A stretch of DNA of 14,723 nt from JAHQVI01 sp964407075 (GTDB taxonomy: Bacteria; Pseudomonadota; Alphaproteobacteria; Rhizobiales; Rhodomicrobiaceae). The stretch covers positions 1-14,723 of the forward strand of contig CAYOUE010000072.1 of the NCBI GenBank assembly GCA_964407075.1, given 5' to 3'. Below are positions 1 to 6,651 of this stretch, piece after piece; position 1 is the stretch's first letter; the number at the start of each line of letters is the position of its first letter. Position numbers and translations under genes: made by a program. The notes below the pieces were generated by a model. It was not told where the DNA came from, made no database searches, and worked only from the letters and a program-made list of their open reading frames with translations.

Positions 1-1
1 C

Positions 2-471
2 ACGCTTCGCGTCAGCAAGGTCAAGACCCCGATCCTGATCCTGTCCGGAATGGCGGGTACGGAGGACAAGGTGCGCGGCCTCGGCTTCGGCGCCGACGAT
101 TATCTGACCAAACCGTTCCACAAGGACGAACTCGTCGCGCGGATCCACGCCATCGTCCGCCGCGCCAAGGGCCATGCGCAGTCCGTGATCCAGACCGGCA
201 ATCTGGTCGTCAATCTCGATGCGAAGACGGTCGAGGTCGGGGATCAGCGCGTGCATCTGACCGGCAAGGAATATCAGATGCTGGAGCTGCTCTCGCTGCG
301 CAAGGGCACGACGCTCACCAAGGAGATGTTCCTNNNNNNNNNNACGTCTTCATCTGCAAGCTGCGCAAGAAGCTGGCGAACGCGACCGGCGGCGAGCATC
401 ATATCGAAACCGTTTGGGGACGCGGCTACGTGCTGCGCGATCCGAAGGAGCCTTCATCGGCGGCTGCGTAA
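2..471 (+). CDS. ctrA: Cell-cycle response regulator CtrA, 3' part, interrupted by a gap
   Basis: This is the C-terminal part of CtrA, the OmpR-type response regulator that controls cell-cycle, flagellar and division genes in Alphaproteobacteria. The start and the phosphoacceptor Asp lie before the window. The visible receiver end reads GADDYLTKPFHKDELVARIH, with the conserved Lys of the TKPF motif. After a linker comes the winged-helix DNA-binding domain, with LTGKEYQMLELLSLRKGTTL before the gap and VFICKLRKKLANATGG then ETVWGRGYVLRDP after it. The two halves are in different frames (before: frame of base 2; after: frame of base 346). This is explained by the 10-N placeholder: from the near-invariant CtrA sequence I infer that 15 whole residues (about 47 bases) are missing, which restores the frame. 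It is therefore not a pseudogene. The stop is TAA at 469-471. Identification is very secure because CtrA is strongly conserved here. Confidence 0.96.
   Translation, partial: ASRQQGQDPDPDPVRNGGYGGQGARPRLRRRRLSDQTVPQGRTRRADPRHRPPRQGPCAVRDPDRQSGRQSRCEDGRGRGSARASDRQGISDAGAALAAQGHDAHQGDVPXXXXVFICKLRKKLANATGGEHHIETVWGRGYVLRDPKEPSSAAA
334..343. other. Assembly gap (10 N) inside ctrA
   Basis: Ten N bases sit in the CtrA DNA-binding domain. The flanking frames do not match across ten bases, but would match across about 47, the length expected from conserved CtrA. The run is thus best read as a placeholder of arbitrary length and not as a measured distance. Confidence 0.9.
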
Positions 472-523
472 GGCCGCCTTCCACCGCCGCGACGGGCCGG
501 TTCCAGCGCGGCGGCGCAACTAT

Positions 524-554
524 GCGCCAGGGGTTCCCCTTGGCGCTTTTTTTT
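524..554 (+). terminator. Intrinsic terminator of ctrA
   Basis: GCGCCA plus GGGG pairs with CCCC plus TGGCGC (one extra T on the 3' arm) around a two-base TT loop. Eight T bases follow directly (547-554). It lies about 50 bases after the ctrA stop and should end ctrA transcription before the ABC operon. Confidence 0.9.
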
Positions 555-626
555 ATGATTTTTCCATAATTTCAGCCGTCCGGAACAGCCTTACAAAACT
601 GTAATCCTTCGGCCTCCGCCAGCATC

Positions 627-656
627 TTGACGCCGGAAAATTCCAGCGAATATATC
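627..656 (+). promoter_or_regulatory. Candidate promoter of the ABC transporter operon
   Basis: TTGACG (627-632) and TATATC (651-656) are separated by 18 bases. The pair lies after the ctrA terminator and about 90 bases before the ATG of the ATPase gene. TTGACG followed by C matches the -35 form known for housekeeping promoters of Caulobacter. The rest of the 472-743 spacer holds the ctrA terminator and nothing else I can support. Confidence 0.5.
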
Positions 657-743
657 GCTTTTCGGAGCGCGCAGCCGCGCACATGGTTTGGTTTCAGCGC
701 GGATCGCCCGCCAGGCAAATTGAACTTGATGCAGGAGCCGCAC

Positions 744-1697
744 ATGATCGCCGCAAGAAATCTTACGCGGAAATATGGCGACTTCACCGCTGTCGAGGAT
801 GTTTCGTTCGACATCGCCGCCGGAGAGATCGTCGGGCTTCTAGGCCATAACGGGGCCGGCAAGACCACGATCATGAAAATGCTGACCGGCTATCTCGAAC
901 CGACCGCAGGCGTCGTCACCATAGCCGGAATGAACGTCGAGACCGAACGGGCGCGGGTGCAGTCTATGATCGGCTATCTCCCGGAAAACTGCCCGATCTA
1001 TTCCGACATGACCGTGATCGACTTTCTCGATTACGCTGCCGAACTGAAAGGCGTGCCGCCTGCTGACCGTCCCGAGGCGTTGCGCAGCGCCATAGCCGCA
1101 ACAGGCCTAGAGGAAAAGGCGACAGCCATGATTTCCAGCCTGTCCCGAGGCTACCGGCAGCGTGCCGGCGTGGCGCAGGCGATCCTGCACAAACCGAAGA
1201 TCGTCATCCTCGATGAGCCGACCAACGGCCTCGATCCGTCGCAGATCAGGCATATGCGCAGTCTCATCAGATCGCTCGCGGAACATGCCACCGTGATCCT
1301 TTCGACGCATATATTGCAGGAGGTTCAGGCGGTCTGCGACCGGGTCATCATCATCAACCGCGGACGGCTTGCGCTGGACGCAAGGCTTTCGGATCTGAGC
1401 CGCCGCCGCCGCCTCCGGCTAGCGACCAGCGCCGGTCCCGAGGAGGTGAACGCGCTGATCTCTGGCCTCGGCGAAGGCCTCAGCGTCGAAGCACTTCCGC
1501 GTGAAGGCCCGGCGCATCTCTACGGCATCGGCGTCAACGGCCACAGCATCGAGGAGACCTCTCCGAAAATCGCCCGCCTCATCAGCGAACGCGGGCACGA
1601 CCTCATCGCGCTGCACCCCGAACAGAACGATCTCGAAACGGTCTTTGCAGAAATCATGTCCAGAGACGCTTCCTACAGGGAGGTGACAAATGCGTAA
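744..1697 (+). CDS. ABC transporter ATPase, GldA/CcmA type
   Basis: A 317-residue ATP-binding subunit that should energise the permease encoded next to it in the inner membrane. Visible motifs are Walker A GHNGAGKT (34-41), the signature LSRGYRQR (133-140), Walker B with D-loop ILDEPTNGLDP (155-165) and the H-loop STH (His189). The usual Q-loop Gln is replaced by the GYLPEN sequence (77-82), a form common in the GldA branch. About 100 residues beyond the nucleotide-binding domain form the C-terminal extension usual for ABC-2 ATPases. I chose ATG 744 because AGGAG (733-737) stands six bases before it and because the family sequence starts there; the frame is open back to 627, but that stretch has no family similarity I recognise. 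The gene ends eight bases inside the next one. The name gldA would imply gliding, which is not expected in this group, so I leave the symbol empty. The substrate is unknown. Confidence 0.92.
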   Translation: MIAARNLTRKYGDFTAVEDVSFDIAAGEIVGLLGHNGAGKTTIMKMLTGYLEPTAGVVTIAGMNVETERARVQSMIGYLPENCPIYSDMTVIDFLDYAAELKGVPPADRPEALRSAIAATGLEEKATAMISSLSRGYRQRAGVAQAILHKPKIVILDEPTNGLDPSQIRHMRSLIRSLAEHATVILSTHILQEVQAVCDRVIIINRGRLALDARLSDLSRRRRLRLATSAGPEEVNALISGLGEGLSVEALPREGPAHLYGIGVNGHSIEETSPKIARLISERGHDLIALHPEQNDLETVFAEIMSRDASYREVTNA

Positions 1698-4602
1698 CAT
1701 GATCCGCGTGGCAAAAAAGGAACTCGCCTCTTTCTTCTCATCTGCGGCCGCGTTCATCTTCGTGGGCGTCTTTCTGGCCGCGCTGCTTTTCGTGTTCTTC
1801 TGGTTCGAGCGTTTCTTCGCGCGCAACATCGCCGACATCCGTCCTTTCTTCGACTGGATTCCCGTACTGCTTATCTTCCTGGTCTCTGCGATGACGATGC
1901 GGATGTGGAGCGAGGAACGCCGTTCGGGTACGCTCGAATTCCTGTTGACCTCGCCCGTAAACCCCGTCCAGCTCGTGCTCGGCAAGTTTCTCGCCTGCCT
2001 GGCGCTCGTCGCAATAGCGCTCGCCCTCACCCTGCCGCTACCGGTTACGGTCTCGATCACCGGACCGCTCGACTGGGGGCCGGTATTCGGCGGCTATCTC
2101 GCCTCGCTGGCACTGGCTGCGGCCTATATATCCATCGGCCTTTTCGTCAGTTCCCGGACGGATAATCAGGTCGTCAGCCTGATCCTCGCCGCGCTGGTCT
2201 GCGGCGTGTTCTATCTGCTCGGATCGAACGTGCTGACCGGCCTGTTCGGCAATGCCGGGACGGAGCTGCTGCGCCTTATCGGGACAGGATCGCGCTTCGA
2301 ATCCATCTCGCGCGGCGTAATCGACCTGCGGGACATCTATTATTACCTCAGCATCGTCGGCGTGTTCCTGGTCCTTAACGTCTATTCGCTCGAAAGCGTC
2401 AGGTGGTCGTCAGAAGGCCGCGCGCCGAAACACCGTAGCTGGCGCCTCGCCGCGGCGCTCGTCGTCGCCAATCTGGCCGCGGCCAACCTTTGGCTTGGCC
2501 AGCTCGGCTGGGCGCGCGCCGATCTCACCTCGGGCAGCGTCTACTCCATATCGGGCGCGACAAAATCCTATCTTGCCCAGTTGCGCGAGCCGCTGCTCAT
2601 CCGCGCCTATTTCAGTTCCGCCACCCATCCCCAGCTCGCCCCCCTCGCCCCGCGCCTGCGCGACCTGCTTAAGGAATACGAGGTTGCGGGCGGCGGCCGC
2701 GTTCGGGTCGAGATCATCGATCCTCTGGAGGAGCCGCAGCTTGAGGCCGAGGCCAACCAGCAATATGGCATACGTCCCGTGCCTTTCCAGACCTCGACAA
2801 GGTATCAGTCCTCGGTGACGAATTCCTATTTCGACATTCTGGTCAAATATGGCGACGGCTATACGACGCTGAACTACAGCGACCTGATCGAGATCAAGCG
2901 GGGGCAGGGCGGCGAACTCGACGTCGATCTGCGCGATCCGGAATTCGAGATCACGCGTGCGATCAGGAAAGTGCTGGACAGCTATCGCGGCGGCGGCGAC
3001 ATCCTTTCGGCCATTCCCGGAGATGTCGAGTTGACGGCCTACGTCTCGGGCGAGGAAGACCTGCCGGAGCCTTTGCCGGCGCTGCGCGTACAACTGCAAG
3101 AACTGCTGGCCGACTATGAGAAGGAAGCGCCCGGCAAGTTTGCCGGCACCATAGCCGATCCTCTGGCCGATGGCGGCGCAGCGGCGCAGCTTTTACAGGA
3201 GCAGTTCGGCCTCCGTCCGCTCGCGGCGGGTTTGCTCGACCCGCGGCAATTCTGGTTTCACCTGCTGGTCAGCAGCGGCGGGCGAACCGAGGCGGTCCCG
3301 TTGCCCGACACGCTCGACAAGGCGGGGCTGAAGCGCAATGTCGACTCCGTACTGCGCCGCTTTGTACCTGGCGCGCTGCGCACTGTCGCCCTGCATACGC
3401 CCGAACCCGATCCGATGGCGCAATTCGGCGGGCCGGGCGGGCATACGCCGTCCTTCGCACAGCTTGAGGACAGGCTGCGTGAAAATGCGGCCGTCATCGG
3501 CGCGCCCCTCACGGAAGGCGCTGCGCCCGGCGAAGCCGACATACTGGTCGTCGCAGCCCCAGAGAATCTGGACGAGAAGCAGCTTTTCGCCATCGACCAG
3601 TTTCTGATGCAGGGCGGCACGCTCGTGATTTCGGCTGCGCCGTTCAAGGCGTCGTTCCGTGACAATCTAGCGATCACCCCACTGGAAACCGGGCTGGAGG
3701 ACTGGCTCGCCCATCATGGCTTCAGGCTCGGGCGGTCGCTCGTGCTCGACCCCCAGAACGCGCCGATCCCAGTGCCCATCGAGCGGACCGTCGGCGGCTA
3801 TCAGGTGCAGCAGATCCAGCTTCTGGACTATCCGCCTTTCCCCGACATCCGGCAGGACGGTCTGGCGCAGGAGGACGCGCCGACAGCCGGCATGAGCCAG
3901 CTCAGCTTATCCTGGCCGGCTCCGATCGAGATCGACGAGTCGAAGCTGGATGGCCGGGAGGTCGTGCGGCTCATCGAAAGCTCGCCGCGCTCATGGGATT
4001 CAGGCGCGCTGAACGGCATACCGGACTACGAGGCCAATCCGGATACCGGCTTCGTGCCGGGCGAAAGGCCGGGGCGGCAGCTTCTCGGGGCGATGATGAC
4101 CGGCGCCTTCACCTCCTACTTCGCCGGCAAGCCTTCGCCCCTCGCCGCAGGCGTCGAACCGGGACAGGACGGGGCGGAAACCGAGGCCGGCAACGTCGGC
4201 GAGAGCGCCGGGGAAGCTGAACGCTCTACCTTCGGCAGCGTCATCGAGCGCTCGCCGGAAAGCGCGCGGATCATCCTTGTCGGGTCTTCCACTTTCCTCT
4301 CGGATGATATCCTCAATCTGGCGGGAAGCGTCAACCAGACGCAATACGACGCGCCGCTTGCTTTCGTGCAGAACGCGGTCGAATGGTCGCTGGAGGACCG
4401 CGGGCTGCTGGAGCTGCGCAATCGCGGCGGGCGCTTCTCGCGCACGCTGGAGCCGATGACGGCGGGAACGCAGGCATTCTGGGAGTACGCAAATTACGCT
4501 CTCGCCATGATCGGCCTTGCGATGGTCTTTGCGGTGTACCGTCTCATTCGGAACGGGGCGGCGCGGCGCTATCGGAACATCCTTGAAAGCAGAGGAGCAT
4601 GA
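1690..4602 (+). CDS. ABC-2 permease fused to GldG-like auxiliary protein
   Basis: A 970-residue inner-membrane protein. Residues 1-240 form an ABC-2 type permease with about six hydrophobic segments and the characteristic MRMWSEERRSGTLEFLLTSP motif between the first segments. A further membrane segment near 255-275 (LAAALVVANLAAANLWLG) leads into the GldG-like part, which opens with RADLTSGSVYSISGATKSYL. This large region (about 280-925, ABC_transp_aux type) should lie in the periplasm. A last membrane helix (about 930-955) is followed by a basic tail. In gliding Bacteroidetes GldF and GldG are separate proteins; here they are one chain, an arrangement also met in other proteobacteria. The start has a strong ribosome site (GGGAGG just before ATG 1690) and overlaps the ATPase gene by eight bases, so the two are probably translationally coupled. 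The cargo is unknown; the large periplasmic part suggests work on an envelope component. Confidence 0.9.
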   Translation: MRNMIRVAKKELASFFSSAAAFIFVGVFLAALLFVFFWFERFFARNIADIRPFFDWIPVLLIFLVSAMTMRMWSEERRSGTLEFLLTSPVNPVQLVLGKFLACLALVAIALALTLPLPVTVSITGPLDWGPVFGGYLASLALAAAYISIGLFVSSRTDNQVVSLILAALVCGVFYLLGSNVLTGLFGNAGTELLRLIGTGSRFESISRGVIDLRDIYYYLSIVGVFLVLNVYSLESVRWSSEGRAPKHRSWRLAAALVVANLAAANLWLGQLGWARADLTSGSVYSISGATKSYLAQLREPLLIRAYFSSATHPQLAPLAPRLRDLLKEYEVAGGGRVRVEIIDPLEEPQLEAEANQQYGIRPVPFQTSTRYQSSVTNSYFDILVKYGDGYTTLNYSDLIEIKRGQGGELDVDLRDPEFEITRAIRKVLDSYRGGGDILSAIPGDVELTAYVSGEEDLPEPLPALRVQLQELLADYEKEAPGKFAGTIADPLADGGAAAQLLQEQFGLRPLAAGLLDPRQFWFHLLVSSGGRTEAVPLPDTLDKAGLKRNVDSVLRRFVPGALRTVALHTPEPDPMAQFGGPGGHTPSFAQLEDRLRENAAVIGAPLTEGAAPGEADILVVAAPENLDEKQLFAIDQFLMQGGTLVISAAPFKASFRDNLAITPLETGLEDWLAHHGFRLGRSLVLDPQNAPIPVPIERTVGGYQVQQIQLLDYPPFPDIRQDGLAQEDAPTAGMSQLSLSWPAPIEIDESKLDGREVVRLIESSPRSWDSGALNGIPDYEANPDTGFVPGERPGRQLLGAMMTGAFTSYFAGKPSPLAAGVEPGQDGAETEAGNVGESAGEAERSTFGSVIERSPESARIILVGSSTFLSDDILNLAGSVNQTQYDAPLAFVQNAVEWSLEDRGLLELRNRGGRFSRTLEPMTAGTQAFWEYANYALAMIGLAMVFAVYRLIRNGAARRYRNILESRGA

Positions 4603-5618
4603 CCGTGACACGTTTTTCCGCCATTCTCCTTGGCGTGCTCGGAGTGCAACTTGCGCTAGCAGTTGCACTGAACTACAGCGGCCCGGATTACGCCGCCCAT
4701 GATTCCGGCGAGCCGCTTGTCGCCTTCGAAAAGGACGCGGTCGATTCGATCTCGATCGGCGAAAGCGGCGGTAATTCGGTCGAACTTGTCAGGAAGGACG
4801 GCCGGTGGGTGATCCCCGCAATGGCGGATTTTCCCGCCAGCCAGGGGCTTGTATCCGGACTGCTGGACAAGCTCGCGGGGATGGAAAAGGGATGGCCGGT
4901 CGCGACGACTGCGGAGGCCGCCCGACGCTTCAAGTTGACCGAAGCCGACCACATGCGGCGGATTGTGCTGAAATCCGGCGGCGAGCAGGTCGCCGAGCTT
5001 ATGATCGGCACATCTCCCTCTTTCAGGCAGGCGCATGTCCGTCTCGCCGCCGTCGACGAAATTCACACCGCAAGAATCGCAGTCCATGACGCCGGAACGC
5101 GTGGCGAGGAGTGGATGGATCGCGAGTTTCTGAAAATCGACCGCGACGCGATCGAGGCGATCGCAGTAGGCGACGCAAGACTTGAAAAACTGGATGGCAA
5201 GCTCACGCTGGCCGGCCTTGCGGAAGGTGAGACGGTGAAGGAGGCGGAGCTTCCGCGTCTGATCTCTGCGGCGGCCAGCCTGGTCTTCGACGCCGTTCAT
5301 GGCGCGGGGGCCGCAGCGCTCGCGGCGCTTGAGCCGGCGGATTTCGAAGTGAGGATCGAGCGCGAGGACGCCAATCCGCTTGTCTACCGCTTCAGGCGCG
5401 AAGAGAGCGGCGGCGCCTATCTGTTCGCCAGTTCGGCGCATGACTATGTTTTCCGGGTCGCGGAAAGCCGCATCGAGCCGCTCGTCAACGCCAGCCGCGA
5501 TAAGCTGGTCAATCCAAAGCCGGAACCCGCTCAGGCTGTGCCCGGCGCGGATGCCAACGGCGCGGTGTCCGGAAGCCCCGTAACGGATCCGGGCGATGTG
5601 GAAGCGACAGGCGGCTAG
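4599..5618 (+). CDS. Membrane-anchored DUF4340 protein of the GldG-type ABC operon
   Basis: A 339-residue protein with an N-terminal hydrophobic anchor (about 6-24, FSAILLGVLGVQLALAVAL) and a long soluble part with the pattern of DUF4340 proteins. One such stretch is VELVRKDGRWVIP, followed by a segment on masking or cleavage of substrate-like sequences that I cannot interpret further. DUF4340 genes commonly follow GldF/GldG-type genes and are thought to be a periplasmic partner of that transporter. The ATG overlaps the previous stop (ATGA at 4599-4602), but AGAGGAG (4591-4597) is then only one base away. An in-frame GTG at 4605 has the same site at an ideal seven-base distance and may be the real start, which would shorten the protein by two residues. 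The C-terminal 40 residues are Pro/Gly/Ala-rich and look disordered. The gene ends with TAG, 42 bases before a strong terminator. Confidence 0.82.
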   Translation: MTVTRFSAILLGVLGVQLALAVALNYSGPDYAAHDSGEPLVAFEKDAVDSISIGESGGNSVELVRKDGRWVIPAMADFPASQGLVSGLLDKLAGMEKGWPVATTAEAARRFKLTEADHMRRIVLKSGGEQVAELMIGTSPSFRQAHVRLAAVDEIHTARIAVHDAGTRGEEWMDREFLKIDRDAIEAIAVGDARLEKLDGKLTLAGLAEGETVKEAELPRLISAAASLVFDAVHGAGAAALAALEPADFEVRIEREDANPLVYRFRREESGGAYLFASSAHDYVFRVAESRIEPLVNASRDKLVNPKPEPAQAVPGADANGAVSGSPVTDPGDVEATGG

Positions 5619-5660
5619 CGGTTCAATGCCTGGCTTTTGCGGGCCGGCATGAACAACAAG

Positions 5661-5694
5661 GACCGCCCGAAACGCTTCGGGCGGTCTGTCTTTT
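5661..5694 (+). terminator. Intrinsic terminator of the ABC operon
   Basis: A perfect 11-bp stem (GACCGCCCGAA at 5661-5671 with TTCGGGCGGTC at 5676-5686) has a four-base ACGC loop and is followed by TGTCTTTT. It closes the three-gene ABC unit. On the other strand the hairpin is followed by CTTGTTGTT, so it could weakly stop the facing small gene too. Confidence 0.9.
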
Positions 5695-5729
5695 GTGCTG
5701 CGATGGATGATTGCTGTTTGCGAGAATGC

Positions 5730-5921
5730 TCAGGCCATCCTGTGTCCGCGATACCAAAGCGGGCCTGGCGCGCCGGTAACGCCGTCCTCGCGGCGCTCCT
5801 TCACGCCGTCATGATGAACGCCGCGATAGATCAGGTCGGGACGCTGTCCGCCCAGATTGTGTGGCACGCGCTCTTTGGATTCAATGTCGTATTCGTAGCC
5901 CCGGTAAATGTGCTTGACCAT
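5730..5921 (-). CDS. Small YRG-motif protein, DUF4278-like
   Basis: A 63-residue protein starting MVKHIYRGYEYDI. It is charged, has no signal or membrane segment, and carries three YRG motifs (residues 6-8, 32-34 and 57-59), each after a hydrophobic or aromatic residue. The start-proximal YRG and spaced repeats recall DUF4278, a family of very small proteins of unknown function. Evidence that it is real: AGGAGG stands five bases before the ATG, and a near-consensus promoter lies upstream. The same frame is open beyond this ATG, but the ribosome site fixes the start here. The gene is divergent from the RHH-PII gene and shares its regulatory spacer, so the two may be controlled together. The family assignment rests on memory of the motif only; that a small gene exists is more certain than its family. 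Confidence 0.75.
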   Translation of the reverse strand: MVKHIYRGYEYDIESKERVPHNLGGQRPDLIYRGVHHDGVKERREDGVTGAPGPLWYRGHRMA

Positions 5922-5939
5922 TTCGACCTCCTGAACTGG

Positions 5940-5953
5940 ACGGGCTTGCCCGT
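5940..5953. repeat. GC-rich dyad in the leader of the YRG-motif gene
   Basis: ACGGGC and GCCCGT face each other across TT. The element lies between the predicted start of transcription and the ribosome site of the small - strand gene. It could be a protein-binding site or a small mRNA hairpin. Confidence 0.45.
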
Positions 5954-5962
5954 GATGCAATG

Positions 5963-5990
5963 TGTTATACGCTTAACATATGTAATATGT
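5963..5990. promoter_or_regulatory. Candidate operator: two dyads sharing an edge
   Basis: TGTTA and TAACA face each other across six bases (5963-5978). ACATAT and ATATGT face each other across GTA (5976-5990). The two dyads share three bases and cover the -10 element and part of the spacer of the - strand promoter. Ribbon-helix-helix repressors usually bind such small inverted sites and repress their own region, and the neighbouring + strand gene encodes a ribbon-helix-helix domain. That this is its operator is inference. Confidence 0.5.
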
Positions 5991-6003
5991 GTAAGTTTGT
6001 CAA
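5975..6003 (-). promoter_or_regulatory. Strong sigma-70-type promoter for the YRG-motif gene
   Basis: On the - strand TTGACA (6003-5998) and TATGTT (5980-5975) are exactly 17 bases apart, in an AT-rich stretch of an otherwise GC-rich sequence. The -35 element read on the other strand gives TTGTCA (5997-6002), with a weak TTGATA 17 bases later (6020-6025), so back-to-back promoters sharing this point are possible but not secure for the + strand. Confidence 0.7.
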
Positions 6004-6121
6004 TATTGTTATTTGATGATTGATAGCAAGTTGTGTTTCTTGCTGGTTCCGCGGGGAGATTCAGCGCAAAATGTCTGGAATTCCGGCAGGTCCGCTCAGG
6101 CGGCCGCAACAGGGTCACTTC

Positions 6122-6619
6122 ATGGAAAAACTCGACCAGCGGATTCAACTCGTCGCTTCGCAGGAGTTTTCGCAGACCGTCGACGACTGGCGGCGCACGC
6201 AGGCCGATCTACCCTCCCGCTCAGAGGCGATCCGGCGGCTTGTGCAGCTTGGCCTGCGCTATGAAAGGGAACATCCGATGCACATGATTACGGCGGTGAT
6301 TCGCCCGCACAAATATGAGGAGGTGCGCGAAGCGCTGCTGGCGCTCGGCGTTCAAGGCATTACCGCCAGCCAGGTCAGCGGTTTCGGACGCCAGCGCGGC
6401 CAGACCGAAATCTATCGCGGTGCTGAATATCAGACCCATGAAGTTCCCAAGCTACGCCTCGAAATCGCTGTTTCGAATGAGGTTCTGCATAAGGCGCTCG
6501 AAGCCATTCAGGCCGCCGCTTCGACCGGCAAGACCGGCGACGGCAAGCTGTTCGTCCATACGCTCGATCAGGTGGTGCGGATCCGCACCGGCGAAAAGGA
6601 CGAAATGGCGCTCGGTTGA
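6122..6619 (+). CDS. Ribbon-helix-helix domain fused to a complete PII signalling protein
   Basis: One open frame joins two domains. Residues 1-50 are a ribbon-helix-helix DNA-binding domain: strand RIQLVAS, helix EFSQTVDDWRRTQ, then LPSRSEAIRRLVQLGLRYE. A linker of about three residues leads to a full PII protein (GlnB/GlnK family), which senses ATP/ADP and 2-oxoglutarate. PII features, numbered from the Met at 6278, which aligns with GlnB Met1: T-loop GFGRQRGQTEIYRGAEY with Gln39 and Tyr51, Lys58, B-loop TGKTGDGKLFV, and C-loop VVRIRTGE. No key residue appears lost. ATG 6122 has AGGG seven bases before it; ATG 6071 and TTG 6020 are in-frame alternatives. AAGGGA (6265-6270) stands seven bases before ATG 6278, so PII alone might also be made. 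No amtB or glnA is near. The protein is probably a metabolite-sensitive transcription factor; its targets may include the dyads upstream. Confidence 0.88.
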   Translation: MEKLDQRIQLVASQEFSQTVDDWRRTQADLPSRSEAIRRLVQLGLRYEREHPMHMITAVIRPHKYEEVREALLALGVQGITASQVSGFGRQRGQTEIYRGAEYQTHEVPKLRLEIAVSNEVLHKALEAIQAAASTGKTGDGKLFVHTLDQVVRIRTGEKDEMALG

Positions 6620-6651
6620 CGCCTGGGCGGCGGACGGCAGGGGAGGGCTCG

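Noticed and set aside
572..874. 100-codon open frame on the - strand opposite the ABC promoter region
   Set aside because: No ribosome site or family features, and its first part mirrors the Walker A region of the ATPase.
1419..2060. 213-codon open frame on the - strand
   Set aside because: It lies opposite the ATPase/permease junction and has low-complexity Lys/Arg/Ser content with no family features.
5637..6023. 128-codon hydrophobic open frame on the + strand
   Set aside because: It starts before and runs through the terminator hairpin at 5661-5694, and is antisense to the small YRG gene, which has its own ribosome site and promoter.
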